From assembly GCA_905478995.1 (NCBI GenBank), contig CAJQKT010000022.1, positions 1 to 64,000 on the forward strand: a DNA stretch of 64,000 bases. The letters are read 5' to 3'. Positions 17,380-25,947 of the stretch are shown piece after piece. Under the pieces are notes generated by a model. That model was not told the origin of the DNA, ran no database searches, and was given only the letters and a program-made list of their open reading frames with translations. The DNA comes from an uncultured Pseudomonadales bacterium. GTDB taxonomy: Bacteria; Pseudomonadota; Gammaproteobacteria; Pseudomonadales; UBA7434. Each line of letters begins with the position of its first letter. Positions within the stretch are counted from its first letter, which is position 1. Position numbers and translations under genes: made by a program.

Positions 17380-19200
17380 TTAGCAAGACAAACCCATACA
17401 ATACTCAACCGTTTTCGCTATCGTTTAGGCGAACATGATGCTGTTTTACCACTCGCCGTACTTGGTGTTATATCAGGTTTGTTGACCGGCATTGTCATTA
17501 GTTTATTTCGCTTAGCCATTGAAGCTGCCTCGCACTACACCATTGAATCGTTAGCTGATACGCCGAACCAGACCATACCGTTTAGCCTTAGCGCTTTGCT
17601 CCAAGCAACGACCGCAAGCGCAACCAATACTGACCGCTTTGAAATGCTCAATACCGCGTTATGCTTTGGCCTGCCTTTAGGCGGCGCAATATTGCTTGGC
17701 CTAGTCTATCAACTGCTGCCAAAACACCTTCACTATACGGGTTTAAGCCATGTGCTGGTGACGCTGCACAAACACAACGGGCGCGCGCCTTTTGCTAATG
17801 GCCTAGTGCAATTCTTTGGCGGTATCGTTGCGCTAGCCAGTGGTCAATCAGGTGGCCGCGAAGGCCCTGCCGTGCACTTAGGTGCGGCAGTGAACAGCCT
17901 CCTATCGAGCCGTTTACATCTGCCGCACAACAGCATGCGCACGCTCATTGCCTGTGGCGCCGCCGCCGCCATTGGCGCATCATTTAATACGCCCATTGCC
18001 GGCGTTATTTTTGCAATGGAAGTCATCATCATGGAATACACCCTCATCGGGTTTGTTCCCGTTATTCTCTCCGCTATATCGGCAACGACCCTCTCGCAAA
18101 TTATTTTTGGTGATGCGCGCGTCTTTAACGTGCCCGATATGAGCATGAGCTCACATTGGGAAATCCCCTATTTAGCCTTACTCGGCTTTGCCTGTGGGTT
18201 TGCCGCACTGCTTTTTATGCGCATTCAATTACTCACACAAAAATTGCAGCACTGGCCGGTGCTCATTAAATTTACTCTAGCGGGTTTGTTAACGGGAAGT
18301 TTGGCCGTATATTTACCCGGCGTTTTAGGTATCGGCTACGATAGCGTTAATACTGCGCTAGCTGGCAACTCACATTGGCACTGGTTATTGATGTTGTGCC
18401 TGGCCAAAATCATCGCAACAGCAGTCAGCAGTGGCATGGGTATGCCCATTGGCATCATCGGCCCCAGCTTAGTTATTGGCGCCAGCTTAGGTGGATGTCT
18501 CGGTTTTTTTGGTGCCGCTTGGATACCCGAGCTCTCCTCCGATACCGGCTTCTATGCACTGTTAGGCATGGGCGGCGTAATGGCGGCCCTATTAAATGCG
18601 CCTCTGGCCGCTATTATTGCGATTTTGGAATTGGCCCATACACCCGAGGCCTTACTGCCGGGCATTATTGTCATCGTTATTGCCACGCTATGCTCCGACC
18701 AAATTTTTGGACAAGACTCAGCCATTGCTGCGGTTTTAAAAAGCCAAGGCATAAACCTTAGTACTCACCCGGTAGCGCAAGCTCTCAACCGCATTAGCTT
18801 GAGCGCTGTGTGTGATAGAAATATAGAAAAAATAGACCCTGTGGTGAGTGCGCAGCAGCTAGAACGCATCTCTCAAGATGAGCCACGGGCGGTAGTTCTG
18901 CAACGCGACACCGACCGCTATTATTTAATAACACGCAAAGAATTTTTGCAGTGGTATGAAGCACTATCGATGGATGAGAGAAACCACATTCGCACTATCG
19001 ATCATCTGCTAGAAAGCTTAAAGCGAGCACACATACCCGTTCAATCTTTACAGCAAATCGCCATTGAATCAACGGTGACCGAAGCACGCGATGCCTTGCA
19101 CAACAATAAATGTGACGGTCTCTACGTTATTGACCATTTCGGCCCGATGCGCGGCATTCTGCGCAAGAGCACGTTAGAAAAATTAATTGCCAGTTGGTAG
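17377..19200 (+). CDS. ClC-type chloride channel or H+/Cl- antiporter with C-terminal CBS region
   Basis: Integral membrane ClC-family protein. Selectivity motifs: G-R-E-G-P at residues 160-164 (gating glutamate Glu162), and G-M-P-I-G-I-I-G-P in the place of G-x-F-x-P. The first motif reads G-L-S-H-V instead of G-S-G-I-P, as in ClcB-like proteins. About residues 470-600 resemble a CBS pair. The first standard start codon, TTG at 17479, lies inside the first transmembrane helix and would remove family-typical residues (F-R-Y-R-L-G-E-H-D-A-V-L-P-L). The protein must start earlier, most likely at ATT 17377, giving 607 aa. It ends 37 bases before the convergent glycosyltransferase. Confidence 0.88.
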   Translation: MLARQTHTILNRFRYRLGEHDAVLPLAVLGVISGLLTGIVISLFRLAIEAASHYTIESLADTPNQTIPFSLSALLQATTASATNTDRFEMLNTALCFGLPLGGAILLGLVYQLLPKHLHYTGLSHVLVTLHKHNGRAPFANGLVQFFGGIVALASGQSGGREGPAVHLGAAVNSLLSSRLHLPHNSMRTLIACGAAAAIGASFNTPIAGVIFAMEVIIMEYTLIGFVPVILSAISATTLSQIIFGDARVFNVPDMSMSSHWEIPYLALLGFACGFAALLFMRIQLLTQKLQHWPVLIKFTLAGLLTGSLAVYLPGVLGIGYDSVNTALAGNSHWHWLLMLCLAKIIATAVSSGMGMPIGIIGPSLVIGASLGGCLGFFGAAWIPELSSDTGFYALLGMGGVMAALLNAPLAAIIAILELAHTPEALLPGIIVIVIATLCSDQIFGQDSAIAAVLKSQGINLSTHPVAQALNRISLSAVCDRNIEKIDPVVSAQQLERISQDEPRAVVLQRDTDRYYLITRKEFLQWYEALSMDERNHIRTIDHLLESLKRAHIPVQSLQQIAIESTVTEARDALHNNKCDGLYVIDHFGPMRGILRKSTLEKLIASW

Positions 19201-19237
19201 AAAGGTTTTTCAACGAATCACTTGCAGATTTTTTTAG

Positions 19238-20440
19238 CTAAGCCGCAGGCGCGTTGGCGGCGAGCGCCGTCATTTTCTGATCGTATCTTACGTGCCACTG
19301 CGACCAAGCATAATGGTCAAGTGTCGGACACTGTGGCCTTGCTTGAGGTTGCTGCCATTGACATAGCTTAGCTACTATTGCATCAGCATTAATTGCAGGT
19401 GTTGGATGCCAGTCATACAAATACGCTGCAGCGAACTGCTCTGGATAGACCAGCTGATTAGGTAACAACGGCAAACAACCCTGCTGTGCAGCCTCAAGAA
19501 TAGCAATGCCTTGAAAATCGTGGAGCGCAGTCGAGAGGACGACATCACAAGACTTGAGCAAGCTTACATATTTTATGCGCGATTCTACAAAACCCCATTG
19601 CCCCATGCGTAAACAACTTGATGGATGCTCGCCAACGCTGAGTAACTGCTTAATCTGCTCAAAACTCTGTGGCCATTGTCGAAACTGCTGGCCCACTACA
19701 TGGATGGTGCAATGCAAACCGCTGTCTTGCAACGCAATGATTAAGGCCAATAAATGCTCTGGGCCCTTGTCGTATTCCCAGCGATGATTCCAAATGAGTT
19801 GGCAAGGTCGATCGGCACCCCATGCCAAGGGAAAATTGTTATGCGAGCACTCATCGCTTGATGCACGGTCGGTATCCAGCAGAGATGCGGACAAAAGTTG
19901 TGAACCCTCGTTATGCAACGGCACGGGCAGGATGTCGGCTTTGTTAGCAATACTAGTCAGTAGAGCGGGGCTCCATTTTTCGGGCAACCTTGCCACCAGT
20001 TGCCGCATGCCCGCCAGAGCTGTAGAGCGATTCCATTCGGAATTAAAGCTTATGGCATCAGCACACAAACAGCCATATAAAAACACCATCTGCGGCTCAA
20101 GTAATGCGCTTTTATTATTCGTCGTTTGCGTTGAACTCGGATAGGCGAATTGATTTTCGTGACAGTAGAGCCATAGCGGCACGTGCGCTAAGTTGGCAAA
20201 CAAACCTCGCAATGTCACTATATCAACCAACGAGGTCGCAATTAATAGGTCATAGTCTTGCTCTAGCGCCACGCGCTGCTCTAACAACCAGCTAATAGGA
20301 TTAGTGCGCACCCGAAAATTAAAATAGCGTGGCGGCAAGCTCAACACGGTCCAATCAACATCGGGGAAATTTTCGACCATGCCTTCGCGCCAATAGCGAT
20401 GACTCAATGCATCATAAGCAGACAACAATAAAACACGCAT
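19238..20440 (-). CDS. tRNA-queuosine mannosyltransferase-like glycosyltransferase (DUF3524/GTDC1 family)
   Basis: GT-B-type glycosyltransferase of the DUF3524 family, whose animal member (QTMAN, formerly GTDC1) adds mannose to queuosine in tRNA-Asp. The diagnostic N-terminus is clear: L-L-L-S-A-Y-D-A-L-S-H-R-Y-W, then V-L-S-L-P-P-R-Y-F-N-F-R, A-T-S-L-V-D, and L-W-L-Y-C-H-E-N-Q-F-A-Y-P. The C-terminal half has W-N-H-R-W-E-Y-D-K-G-P-E and S-T-A-L-H-D-F-Q-G-I-A-I-L-E-A, the nucleotide-sugar site. 400 aa is full length. The substrate in bacteria is an inference from the family. It is 81 bases downstream of the aminopeptidase. Confidence 0.85.
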   Translation of the reverse strand: MRVLLLSAYDALSHRYWREGMVENFPDVDWTVLSLPPRYFNFRVRTNPISWLLEQRVALEQDYDLLIATSLVDIVTLRGLFANLAHVPLWLYCHENQFAYPSSTQTTNNKSALLEPQMVFLYGCLCADAISFNSEWNRSTALAGMRQLVARLPEKWSPALLTSIANKADILPVPLHNEGSQLLSASLLDTDRASSDECSHNNFPLAWGADRPCQLIWNHRWEYDKGPEHLLALIIALQDSGLHCTIHVVGQQFRQWPQSFEQIKQLLSVGEHPSSCLRMGQWGFVESRIKYVSLLKSCDVVLSTALHDFQGIAILEAAQQGCLPLLPNQLVYPEQFAAAYLYDWHPTPAINADAIVAKLCQWQQPQARPQCPTLDHYAWSQWHVRYDQKMTALAANAPAA

Positions 20441-20521
20441 GATCTAACCGTCAAACTGGCAGAGGAAGAGACGCGATCGCATTTTGCAGTGGCGAGTGCG
20501 GAGGTATATAAAAAACTAAGC

Positions 20522-21874
20522 CTACAAGCGAGCGTAAAACGCCTTGAGCGCTTCGTGCATCAACAGTGCATCATGAGTGCCAGCCAACTCTCGTATGGAG
20601 TGCATGGCAAATGTAGGCAAGCCAATGTCGAGTGTTTTGATTCCCAATTCACTCGCAGTAATTGGACCAATCGTACTACCGCAAGCCATGTCACTGCGCA
20701 TAACAAAGTTTTGCACAGGAATATCTCGCGCACTACAAATAGCGCGAAAGACGGCCTGCGTCTCACTATTTGATGCGTAACGCTGATTTGCATTAACTTT
20801 GATAACCGGGCCGCCGTTCATAAGAGGCGCATGGTTGGCATCGAGCTTGTCGGCATAGTTAGGGTGCAGTGCATGGGCATTATCGGTAGAAATAAGCATG
20901 GAGCAAGATAAAGCTCGAGCCAGATTATTCGGCTCTGATTCAATGCGCTGAAGCACCTGTGACAAAAATGGGCCACCTGCCCCAGCGGCTGTTTGACTCC
21001 CCACCTCTTCGTGATCACTACACACTAAGAGTGACCAATCCGCAGCGGGCCCCGATTCATCACAAGCATGAATTAAGGCTTGAGTGTCGACATAGCACGA
21101 GAGCAAGTTGTCCAGCCTTGCTGCGGCAATAAAATCACCGTGCAAACCAACAATGGCTGCTGACTGAGTATCGTAAAGATACAGTTCATGATCGAGAACT
21201 TTTTGCGCGGCCACGCCATTGTCTGCCGTTTGGTTACGCTCAACTTGCTCAAGTAGCAACTGCTGAAAATCACCATCACTTGCTTGTGCATTGGCGCTTA
21301 ACAATACCGGCAAATGCAGCTGAGGATTAATGGTCCGAGCCGTATTAGCTTCACGATCTAGATGAATAGCCAGGCTGGGAATTGTTGCCACCGGACATTT
21401 AAAATCAACTAACGCCGCTTGAATCGCTCCAGAGCTATCGGAGTAATGCACACGGCCTGCAATCGACAAATCTCGATCAAACCACGGGTTCAGCAGCGCG
21501 CCCCCATAGACCTCTACACCTAGTCTCCAAGCATTATGCTTATGCAGATCTGGCTGCGGTTTTATTTTCAGGCAAGGGCTATCTGTATGCGCCCCCAACA
21601 TTCGCCAACCGCATTCAGCCACAGGCTCTACCCCTTGCTGCCAAGCGATCAAAGAAGATTGATTGCGCATGACGTAATATTTTTCGCCCGCTTTGAGTGC
21701 CCAGCACTCACTCTCATCCAGTAACTGAAAGCCCGCCTCGGATAATAGTTGACTCATACTCTGTGTGGCATGAAAAGGCGACGGCGACTGATCAATAAAA
21801 TTGCAAATCCCGCGATTAATGCCCGAGCGTTGCTCAATCATTGTGTTGGCCTGTTTGTCATGCTCGATAGTCAT
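20522..21874 (-). CDS. apeB: M18-family aspartyl aminopeptidase
   Basis: Cytoplasmic zinc aminopeptidase releasing N-terminal acidic residues. Metal-ligand blocks are present in order: G-A-H-T-D-S-P-C-L (His ligand), C-S-D-H-E-E-V-G-S (catalytic Glu pair and ligand), S-T-D-N-A-H-A-L-H-P-N-Y, and near the C-terminus D-I-G-L-P-T-F-A-M-H-S-I-R-E (His). Length 450 is usual for the family. AGGA six bases before the ATG at 21874 supports this start. Confidence 0.94.
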   Translation of the reverse strand: MTIEHDKQANTMIEQRSGINRGICNFIDQSPSPFHATQSMSQLLSEAGFQLLDESECWALKAGEKYYVMRNQSSLIAWQQGVEPVAECGWRMLGAHTDSPCLKIKPQPDLHKHNAWRLGVEVYGGALLNPWFDRDLSIAGRVHYSDSSGAIQAALVDFKCPVATIPSLAIHLDREANTARTINPQLHLPVLLSANAQASDGDFQQLLLEQVERNQTADNGVAAQKVLDHELYLYDTQSAAIVGLHGDFIAAARLDNLLSCYVDTQALIHACDESGPAADWSLLVCSDHEEVGSQTAAGAGGPFLSQVLQRIESEPNNLARALSCSMLISTDNAHALHPNYADKLDANHAPLMNGGPVIKVNANQRYASNSETQAVFRAICSARDIPVQNFVMRSDMACGSTIGPITASELGIKTLDIGLPTFAMHSIRELAGTHDALLMHEALKAFYARL

Positions 21875-21937
21875 ACATTTTCCTGCAGGGGATTATAGGT
21901 TTAGCCACGCTTTATTACGGCAAGTTTTTATTACATC

Positions 21938-21969
21938 GATAAGCCTATTGTAGTAATCAATAGCCTATC
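21938..21969. repeat. Imperfect inverted repeat upstream of apeB
   Basis: Left arm GATAAGCCTATTG (21938-21950) and right arm CAATAGCCTATC (21958-21969) pair with one mismatch and one bulge around a seven-base spacer. They lie about 65-95 bases before the aminopeptidase start. The core GATAGGC occurs again near 22068. Confidence 0.4.
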
Positions 21970-22160
21970 AAACCATAACTTCTTTGCAGCCGCACAATTA
22001 GCCCATGCAAGGCGGCCTGTCTGAGGTGCCATATAAACAAAGGCTGCTAGACCCTAGCTAAATTTGATAGGCGAACTTGCTGAGGCAAGCAGAGATTGGG
22101 CGCGAAGCATCGGTACTCAGCAGCACGAGCTAAACAACAATATGCCCGAAGTATTTGTGG

Positions 22161-22520
22161 CTAAACAAAGGTATCGACACCAACAATCAATTCGCTACCG
22201 GCAGGCGCCGTGGCCGAACCCAAGCTCTGAGTCGACAAATAGCTAAGCACCGCATTGCTTTGTGCCGAAGACAAGTTTTCAAAGGATGGACTGGCGCGAA
22301 AGCGCTGACTACTTTCTTGACTATCAAGCTGACTCACCGATGTGATAGCGCGGCGCTCAGATCCGGCATCTAGTTCCGCAAATTGCCGCTGTGCCTCACC
22401 ACGCTGATCGCTTACCTCGCCACTTTTATCATCAATTTCAACAATGGCCGGACGCGAGCGCGCCTCTCGCCCCTGGACGGGAAGATAGGTAGAGCCATTG
22501 GTAACTGACGAAATGGGCAA
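22161..22520 (-). CDS. Hypothetical protein, polar and low-complexity (TTG start)
   Basis: A 119-residue protein rich in Ser, Gln, Glu and Arg, with no transmembrane segment or cysteine and no recognised family. It opens P-I-S-S-V-T-N-G-S and closes G-S-E-L-I-V-G-V-D-T-F-V. The start is TTG, overlapping the preceding small frame as TAATTG, with GAGG eight bases upstream. It is the last of three same-strand frames after uppP. Coding looks real because the middle is helical and charged without stop-prone codons, but the function is unknown. Confidence 0.55.
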   Translation of the reverse strand: MPISSVTNGSTYLPVQGREARSRPAIVEIDDKSGEVSDQRGEAQRQFAELDAGSERRAITSVSQLDSQESSQRFRASPSFENLSSAQSNAVLSYLSTQSLGSATAPAGSELIVGVDTFV

Positions 22521-22706
22521 TTAGCCGTCCTCAACTGAAACTTGTCCGCGCCTCGAGCCGCGTTTAAAGCGGTGCTGCGCTGAGTAAGTGCGCCCGATTA
22601 TAGCGCCTGTCGATGCTCGCGCAAGGGCCTGATCACCGCCTAGCCCTTCCAATGCCAACGCGGCACACTGCGGCGACACTAAACGGGCAATGTGGCGGTT
22701 TGGCAC
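22521..22706 (-). CDS. Small hypothetical ORF between uppP and orf119 (uncertain)
   Basis: A 61-codon frame starting at GTG, nine bases after the uppP stop codon and in the same frame as uppP, and ending at the TTG start of the next gene. It is Ala/Arg/Gly-rich. No clear ribosome binding site is visible, so translation would depend on coupling to uppP. I do not recognise it; it may be chance open frame. Confidence 0.3.
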   Translation of the reverse strand: MPNRHIARLVSPQCAALALEGLGGDQALARASTGAIIGRTYSAQHRFKRGSRRGQVSVEDG

Positions 22707-22715
22707 GCTGCAGGC

Positions 22716-23570
22716 TCAAGCGCCTGACGTAAGCATTAGCACAATCAACGCCAAGCCAAGAACCAGTCGATACCAAACAAATGGCATGAGCCCAATGCGC
22801 TCAATTACGCGCAGAAATAACGCAATACAACACCAGGCACTCACCGCACTCACCAACACTGCGGTAAATAATTGCGGCCAATGGACGATCGTATTTTGCT
22901 CAAATAACTCGATACTGAGCAGGCAACCAGCGCCAAAAATAATCGGAATAGATAATAAGAAAGAAAAGTTTGCGCCCTCTTTTTTTGACATGCCCAGCAG
23001 CACCGCTGCAGTTATGGTCACGCCCGAGCGTGAAGTGCCGGGCACCAGCGCAAATACCTGAGCCACACCAATGAGCATAGCCAGCCTAAAACTCAGCGGC
23101 AGCGCTTGAGCGTTGCGCCTACTGCGCCACTCAGCTATACCGAGCAATAAACCAAACACCAACGTGGTGGTTGCAATTACAGCGGTTGAACGCAAATGAG
23201 TGCCAATAAAATCTTTCGCTAAAAACCCCACCGCCACCGTCGGCAACGAAGCCAGAAGGAGCATCCAGGCTAATTGTGCCTGAGGATCTTTTACCCAGCT
23301 TTTAACGCCAACTCCCGAGCGGCCATTGAGTAGTAAAGGCATAGACGCAAAGCTTGCGAGCCAAGCCCGCGCCATTGAGCGCAACTCATGCCTAAAATAA
23401 AAAATAACCGCACTGAGTGAGCCCACATGCACGGCTACATCAAATAGCAGTCCTTGATCGGGCCAATGGAGCAGCTGCGCCGGCAAAATTAGATGCGCCG
23501 AGCTCGAAATAGGCAAAAACTCGGAGACCCCTTGAATGAGGGCCAAAAAAAATGTTTGGATGAAATCCAT
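22716..23570 (-). CDS. uppP: Undecaprenyl-diphosphatase UppP/BacA
   Basis: Integral membrane phosphatase that recycles undecaprenyl diphosphate to the monophosphate carrier used in peptidoglycan and O-antigen synthesis. Both signature blocks are present: G-V-S-E-F-L-P-I-S-S-S-A-H-L (residues about 14-27) and V-P-G-T-S-R-S-G-V-T-I-T (about 178-190), in a multi-helix protein of 284 aa. Overproduction of the family gives bacitracin tolerance. Confidence 0.96.
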   Translation of the reverse strand: MDFIQTFFLALIQGVSEFLPISSSAHLILPAQLLHWPDQGLLFDVAVHVGSLSAVIFYFRHELRSMARAWLASFASMPLLLNGRSGVGVKSWVKDPQAQLAWMLLLASLPTVAVGFLAKDFIGTHLRSTAVIATTTLVFGLLLGIAEWRSRRNAQALPLSFRLAMLIGVAQVFALVPGTSRSGVTITAAVLLGMSKKEGANFSFLLSIPIIFGAGCLLSIELFEQNTIVHWPQLFTAVLVSAVSAWCCIALFLRVIERIGLMPFVWYRLVLGLALIVLMLTSGA

Positions 23571-23754
23571 TTAAAGCAGATACCCGGTTGGTCAAAAACG
23601 AGAGCGCGCTAACGTCATTAAATAAAATCACTGTTCAAAAGCTAGCGTCAAGTATTCACCAAGTGTTAAGTCATAACGCAGAACATTCGGTTTTTATCAT
23701 CGAGACGCCGCCCTTTATTATCAAGCCTATAAAAGCATAGCAGTTCAAATTGCC

Positions 23755-24486
23755 TTAGTCGGTAACCTTATCGCGCACATAAATGGGCCGCAACTCGGTA
23801 GACTTAACGGTTTCTCCACGCATAAATTTATGCTCGGCCAATCCTATCACCCCGACTACCGACGGCGACGCATAGCAGCCATCAACACTCAAAAGAGTAC
23901 TAGCCCACTCAGGCATCTGCGCCCGATAAAGCAAGCCCGACCCGACAATATACCTCGCTGTGTTACCCACCGCCAATTCACTCAACGTCGTATTATGATT
24001 ATTGAGAAATGACAAGTCTGGCGCCCTCGGCAACTCGCCAGGCGGCACTACCTGCTGCTCACCTACGAGCCTGACACTGCCATTTTCGCTGCAATACCAA
24101 CCGCAATAGACCTCGCTCTTGCGTGCATCGATAGTGGCTAAAACCATAGCGCCAGCGCCTGTTTCTTGTTTGTGATCAGTGTAGAAATCTAACGCCAATG
24201 CCGCGAGCGAAGATACCGGCACAATAGGTAACTGAGCGGCAAACGCTAAACCCTGCGCAACAGCAATACCAATTCGTAACCCAGTAAAAGAACCCGGACC
24301 TACACACACCGCAATACAATCCAAACGTTGCATATCGAGGCCTGCCTGTTCGAGAACCTCCTCAATCAGATTTAATAAGATTCGCGAGTGCGATGGCTTT
24401 TGCTCCGTGCGCTGAAGCAAAACCCCGTCATGTAACAGTGCCACCTGACTGTGTGTACCGCTGGTTTCCAGCGCAAGAATATTCAA
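23755..24486 (-). CDS. tsaB: tRNA t6A-synthesis protein TsaB
   Basis: Non-catalytic scaffold of the TsaBDE complex that makes threonylcarbamoyl-A37 in tRNAs reading ANN codons. ASKHA-fold N-terminus with L-A-L-E-T-S-G-T-H-S, then C-V-G-P-G-S-F-T-G-L-R-I-G and Q-G-L-A-F-A-A-Q-L-P. 243 aa is slightly longer than the Escherichia protein. Divergent from mobA, with 141 bases between starts. Confidence 0.94.
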   Translation of the reverse strand: MNILALETSGTHSQVALLHDGVLLQRTEQKPSHSRILLNLIEEVLEQAGLDMQRLDCIAVCVGPGSFTGLRIGIAVAQGLAFAAQLPIVPVSSLAALALDFYTDHKQETGAGAMVLATIDARKSEVYCGWYCSENGSVRLVGEQQVVPPGELPRAPDLSFLNNHNTTLSELAVGNTARYIVGSGLLYRAQMPEWASTLLSVDGCYASPSVVGVIGLAEHKFMRGETVKSTELRPIYVRDKVTD

Positions 24487-24627
24487 AAAATGGGTCCCGT
24501 GTGAGTAAGTAAGGAAAGCAAACCTTAATAGGATTCAAATGTTACACTAAAAGCTGGACGCACAAGCTAAGCAATGCCTTTTGCCACGTTATTAAAACAA
24601 CAAACCTAGCGAATTTTCCGAGCAAAC

Positions 24628-25326
24628 ATGACCACGCTATCTAGCACGCCCATTGCGAAACAAAAGATCGCCGGACTTGTGTTGGCTGGTGGCCGCTCCC
24701 GTCGCTTTGGAAGCATCGATAAAGGACTGCAACTATGGCGCGGATTACCACTCACTGAACATGTTGTCAGAAGACTTGCACCGCAGGTAAGCAAGGTAAC
24801 CATCAGTTGCAATAATAATTTACAAAGCTATCAGCAGCTGTCAAAAAAATATCGCCACCCTTATTACACTCAGCATCAACCGCTGATATTGCGTGATTCA
24901 GTACTACCTGCCGACAACGGGCCGTTATCGGGAATCTTTGCTCTGCTCGACTGGTACGATAAAAGAACTAATCATGAGGGCCTCAACACACTTAGCCATA
25001 TCATGGTATGCAGTTGTGATAGTCCCGTCATACCGCTGGGTTTGGTGAATGATCTGGCGAAACATCTCGACCAAACAGACAGCAGCGCGGCCTATCCGAT
25101 AGTCGATGGTGATCATATACGCCTACTATTACTGCTGGAGGTGGAGACTGCAATACAGGCTATGCGACAAACACTCGATGAGTTCTGCGAATCGCCTGCC
25201 AATCTCTCAGTGAAACACTGGCTAAAGCGACTCATAACCAGCACTGTGCCACTTTCGGGCGGCGGTATTGGCGTTAATATTAATTATCCCTCGGACTTTG
25301 CCAAACTCGAGCAGCACGGTCCTTAA
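24628..25326 (+). CDS. mobA: Molybdenum cofactor guanylyltransferase MobA
   Basis: Transfers GMP to molybdopterin to make the guanine-dinucleotide cofactor of many molybdoenzymes. The nucleotide loop is G-L-V-L-A-G-G-R-S-R-R-F-G with D-K-G after it. Other family blocks are N-G-P-L-S-G-I and the metal-binding V-C-S-C-D-S-P. The C-terminal N-I-N-Y-P-S-D-F is the usual N-[IV]-N-x-P-x-[DE] end. Length 232 aa. No other molybdenum gene lies nearby. A strong bidirectional terminator follows. Confidence 0.92.
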   Translation: MTTLSSTPIAKQKIAGLVLAGGRSRRFGSIDKGLQLWRGLPLTEHVVRRLAPQVSKVTISCNNNLQSYQQLSKKYRHPYYTQHQPLILRDSVLPADNGPLSGIFALLDWYDKRTNHEGLNTLSHIMVCSCDSPVIPLGLVNDLAKHLDQTDSSAAYPIVDGDHIRLLLLLEVETAIQAMRQTLDEFCESPANLSVKHWLKRLITSTVPLSGGGIGVNINYPSDFAKLEQHGP

Positions 25327-25428
25327 AAACAACCAGAAGTACCTATCCAAGAGGTCGGCAATCTTTTCGTATGACGCATGTTCACAACAAGTATTGGCTG
25401 TTTTGCATGCACGTCTTTTATGCAGGCA

Positions 25429-25457
25429 AAAAAAACCCCTCACTAGGAGGGGTTTTT
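25429..25457. terminator. Bidirectional intrinsic terminator, mobA / H1-like gene
   Basis: A hairpin CCCCTC-actag-GAGGGG (25436-25452), flanked by an A-run on the left and TTTTT on the right, sits between two convergent genes. It can stop transcription in both directions. Confidence 0.9.
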
Positions 25458-25461
25458 CAGC

Positions 25462-25947
25462 TTAGCCCTTGCGGGGTCGGCCCGGCTTACGTTTAGCCGT
25501 TTTCTTTACAGCTTTCTTCTTGGCTACCTTCTTTTTAGCTACTTTTTTCTTAACGACTTTCTTTTTAGCTACTTTTTTCTTAGCAACCTTCTTTTTAGCT
25601 ACTTTTTTCTTAGCAACCTTCTTTTTAGCTACCTTTTTCTTGGCAACCTTCTTTTTAGCTACCTTTTTCTTGGCAACCTTCTTTTTAGCTACCTTTTTCT
25701 TAGCAACCTTCTTTTTGGCTACTTTTTTCTTAGCGACCTTCTTTTTGGCTACTTTTTTCTTGACTGCTTTTTTCTTAACTGCCTTTTTCGCTGCTTTTTT
25801 CTTCACAACTTTCTTTTTAGTTGCTTTTTTCTTGGCTACAACCTTTTTCTTGGCTGCTGTTTTCTTTTTCACTGCCGTTTTCTTCTTAGCAGCTACTTTT
25901 TTCTTGGCCTTGCGTTTAGTCGCGGCCTTCTTTTTTACCATTGCCAT
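25462..25947 (-). CDS. Lysine-rich histone-H1-like protein with C-terminal AT-hook
   Basis: A 161-residue, extremely basic protein made almost wholly of Lys, Ala and Val. More than a dozen K-K-K-V-A pentapeptide repeats make up its centre. The last residues, K-R-K-P-G-R-P-R-K, form an AT-hook (G-R-P core with basic flanks) that would bind the minor groove of AT-rich DNA. This resembles AlgP and other bacterial H1-like nucleoid proteins, although the repeat differs from AlgP's K-P-A-A. GAGGAG seven bases before the ATG at 25947 sets the start. The long opposite-strand frame over the same bases is a shadow of the repeats. Confidence 0.9.
   Translation of the reverse strand: MAMVKKKAATKRKAKKKVAAKKKTAVKKKTAAKKKVVAKKKATKKKVVKKKAAKKAVKKKAVKKKVAKKKVAKKKVAKKKVAKKKVAKKKVAKKKVAKKKVAKKKVAKKKVAKKKVAKKKVAKKKVAKKKVVKKKVAKKKVAKKKAVKKTAKRKPGRPRKG
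25510..25780. repeat. Tandem 15/30-bp coding repeat in the H1-like gene
   Basis: The K-K-K-V-A codons repeat as 15-base units, often as 30-base doublets such as TTCTTTTTAGCTAC followed by TTTTTTCTTAGCAACC. Neighbouring units differ mainly at third codon positions. Tandem arrays of this kind readily gain or lose units. Confidence 0.85.
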
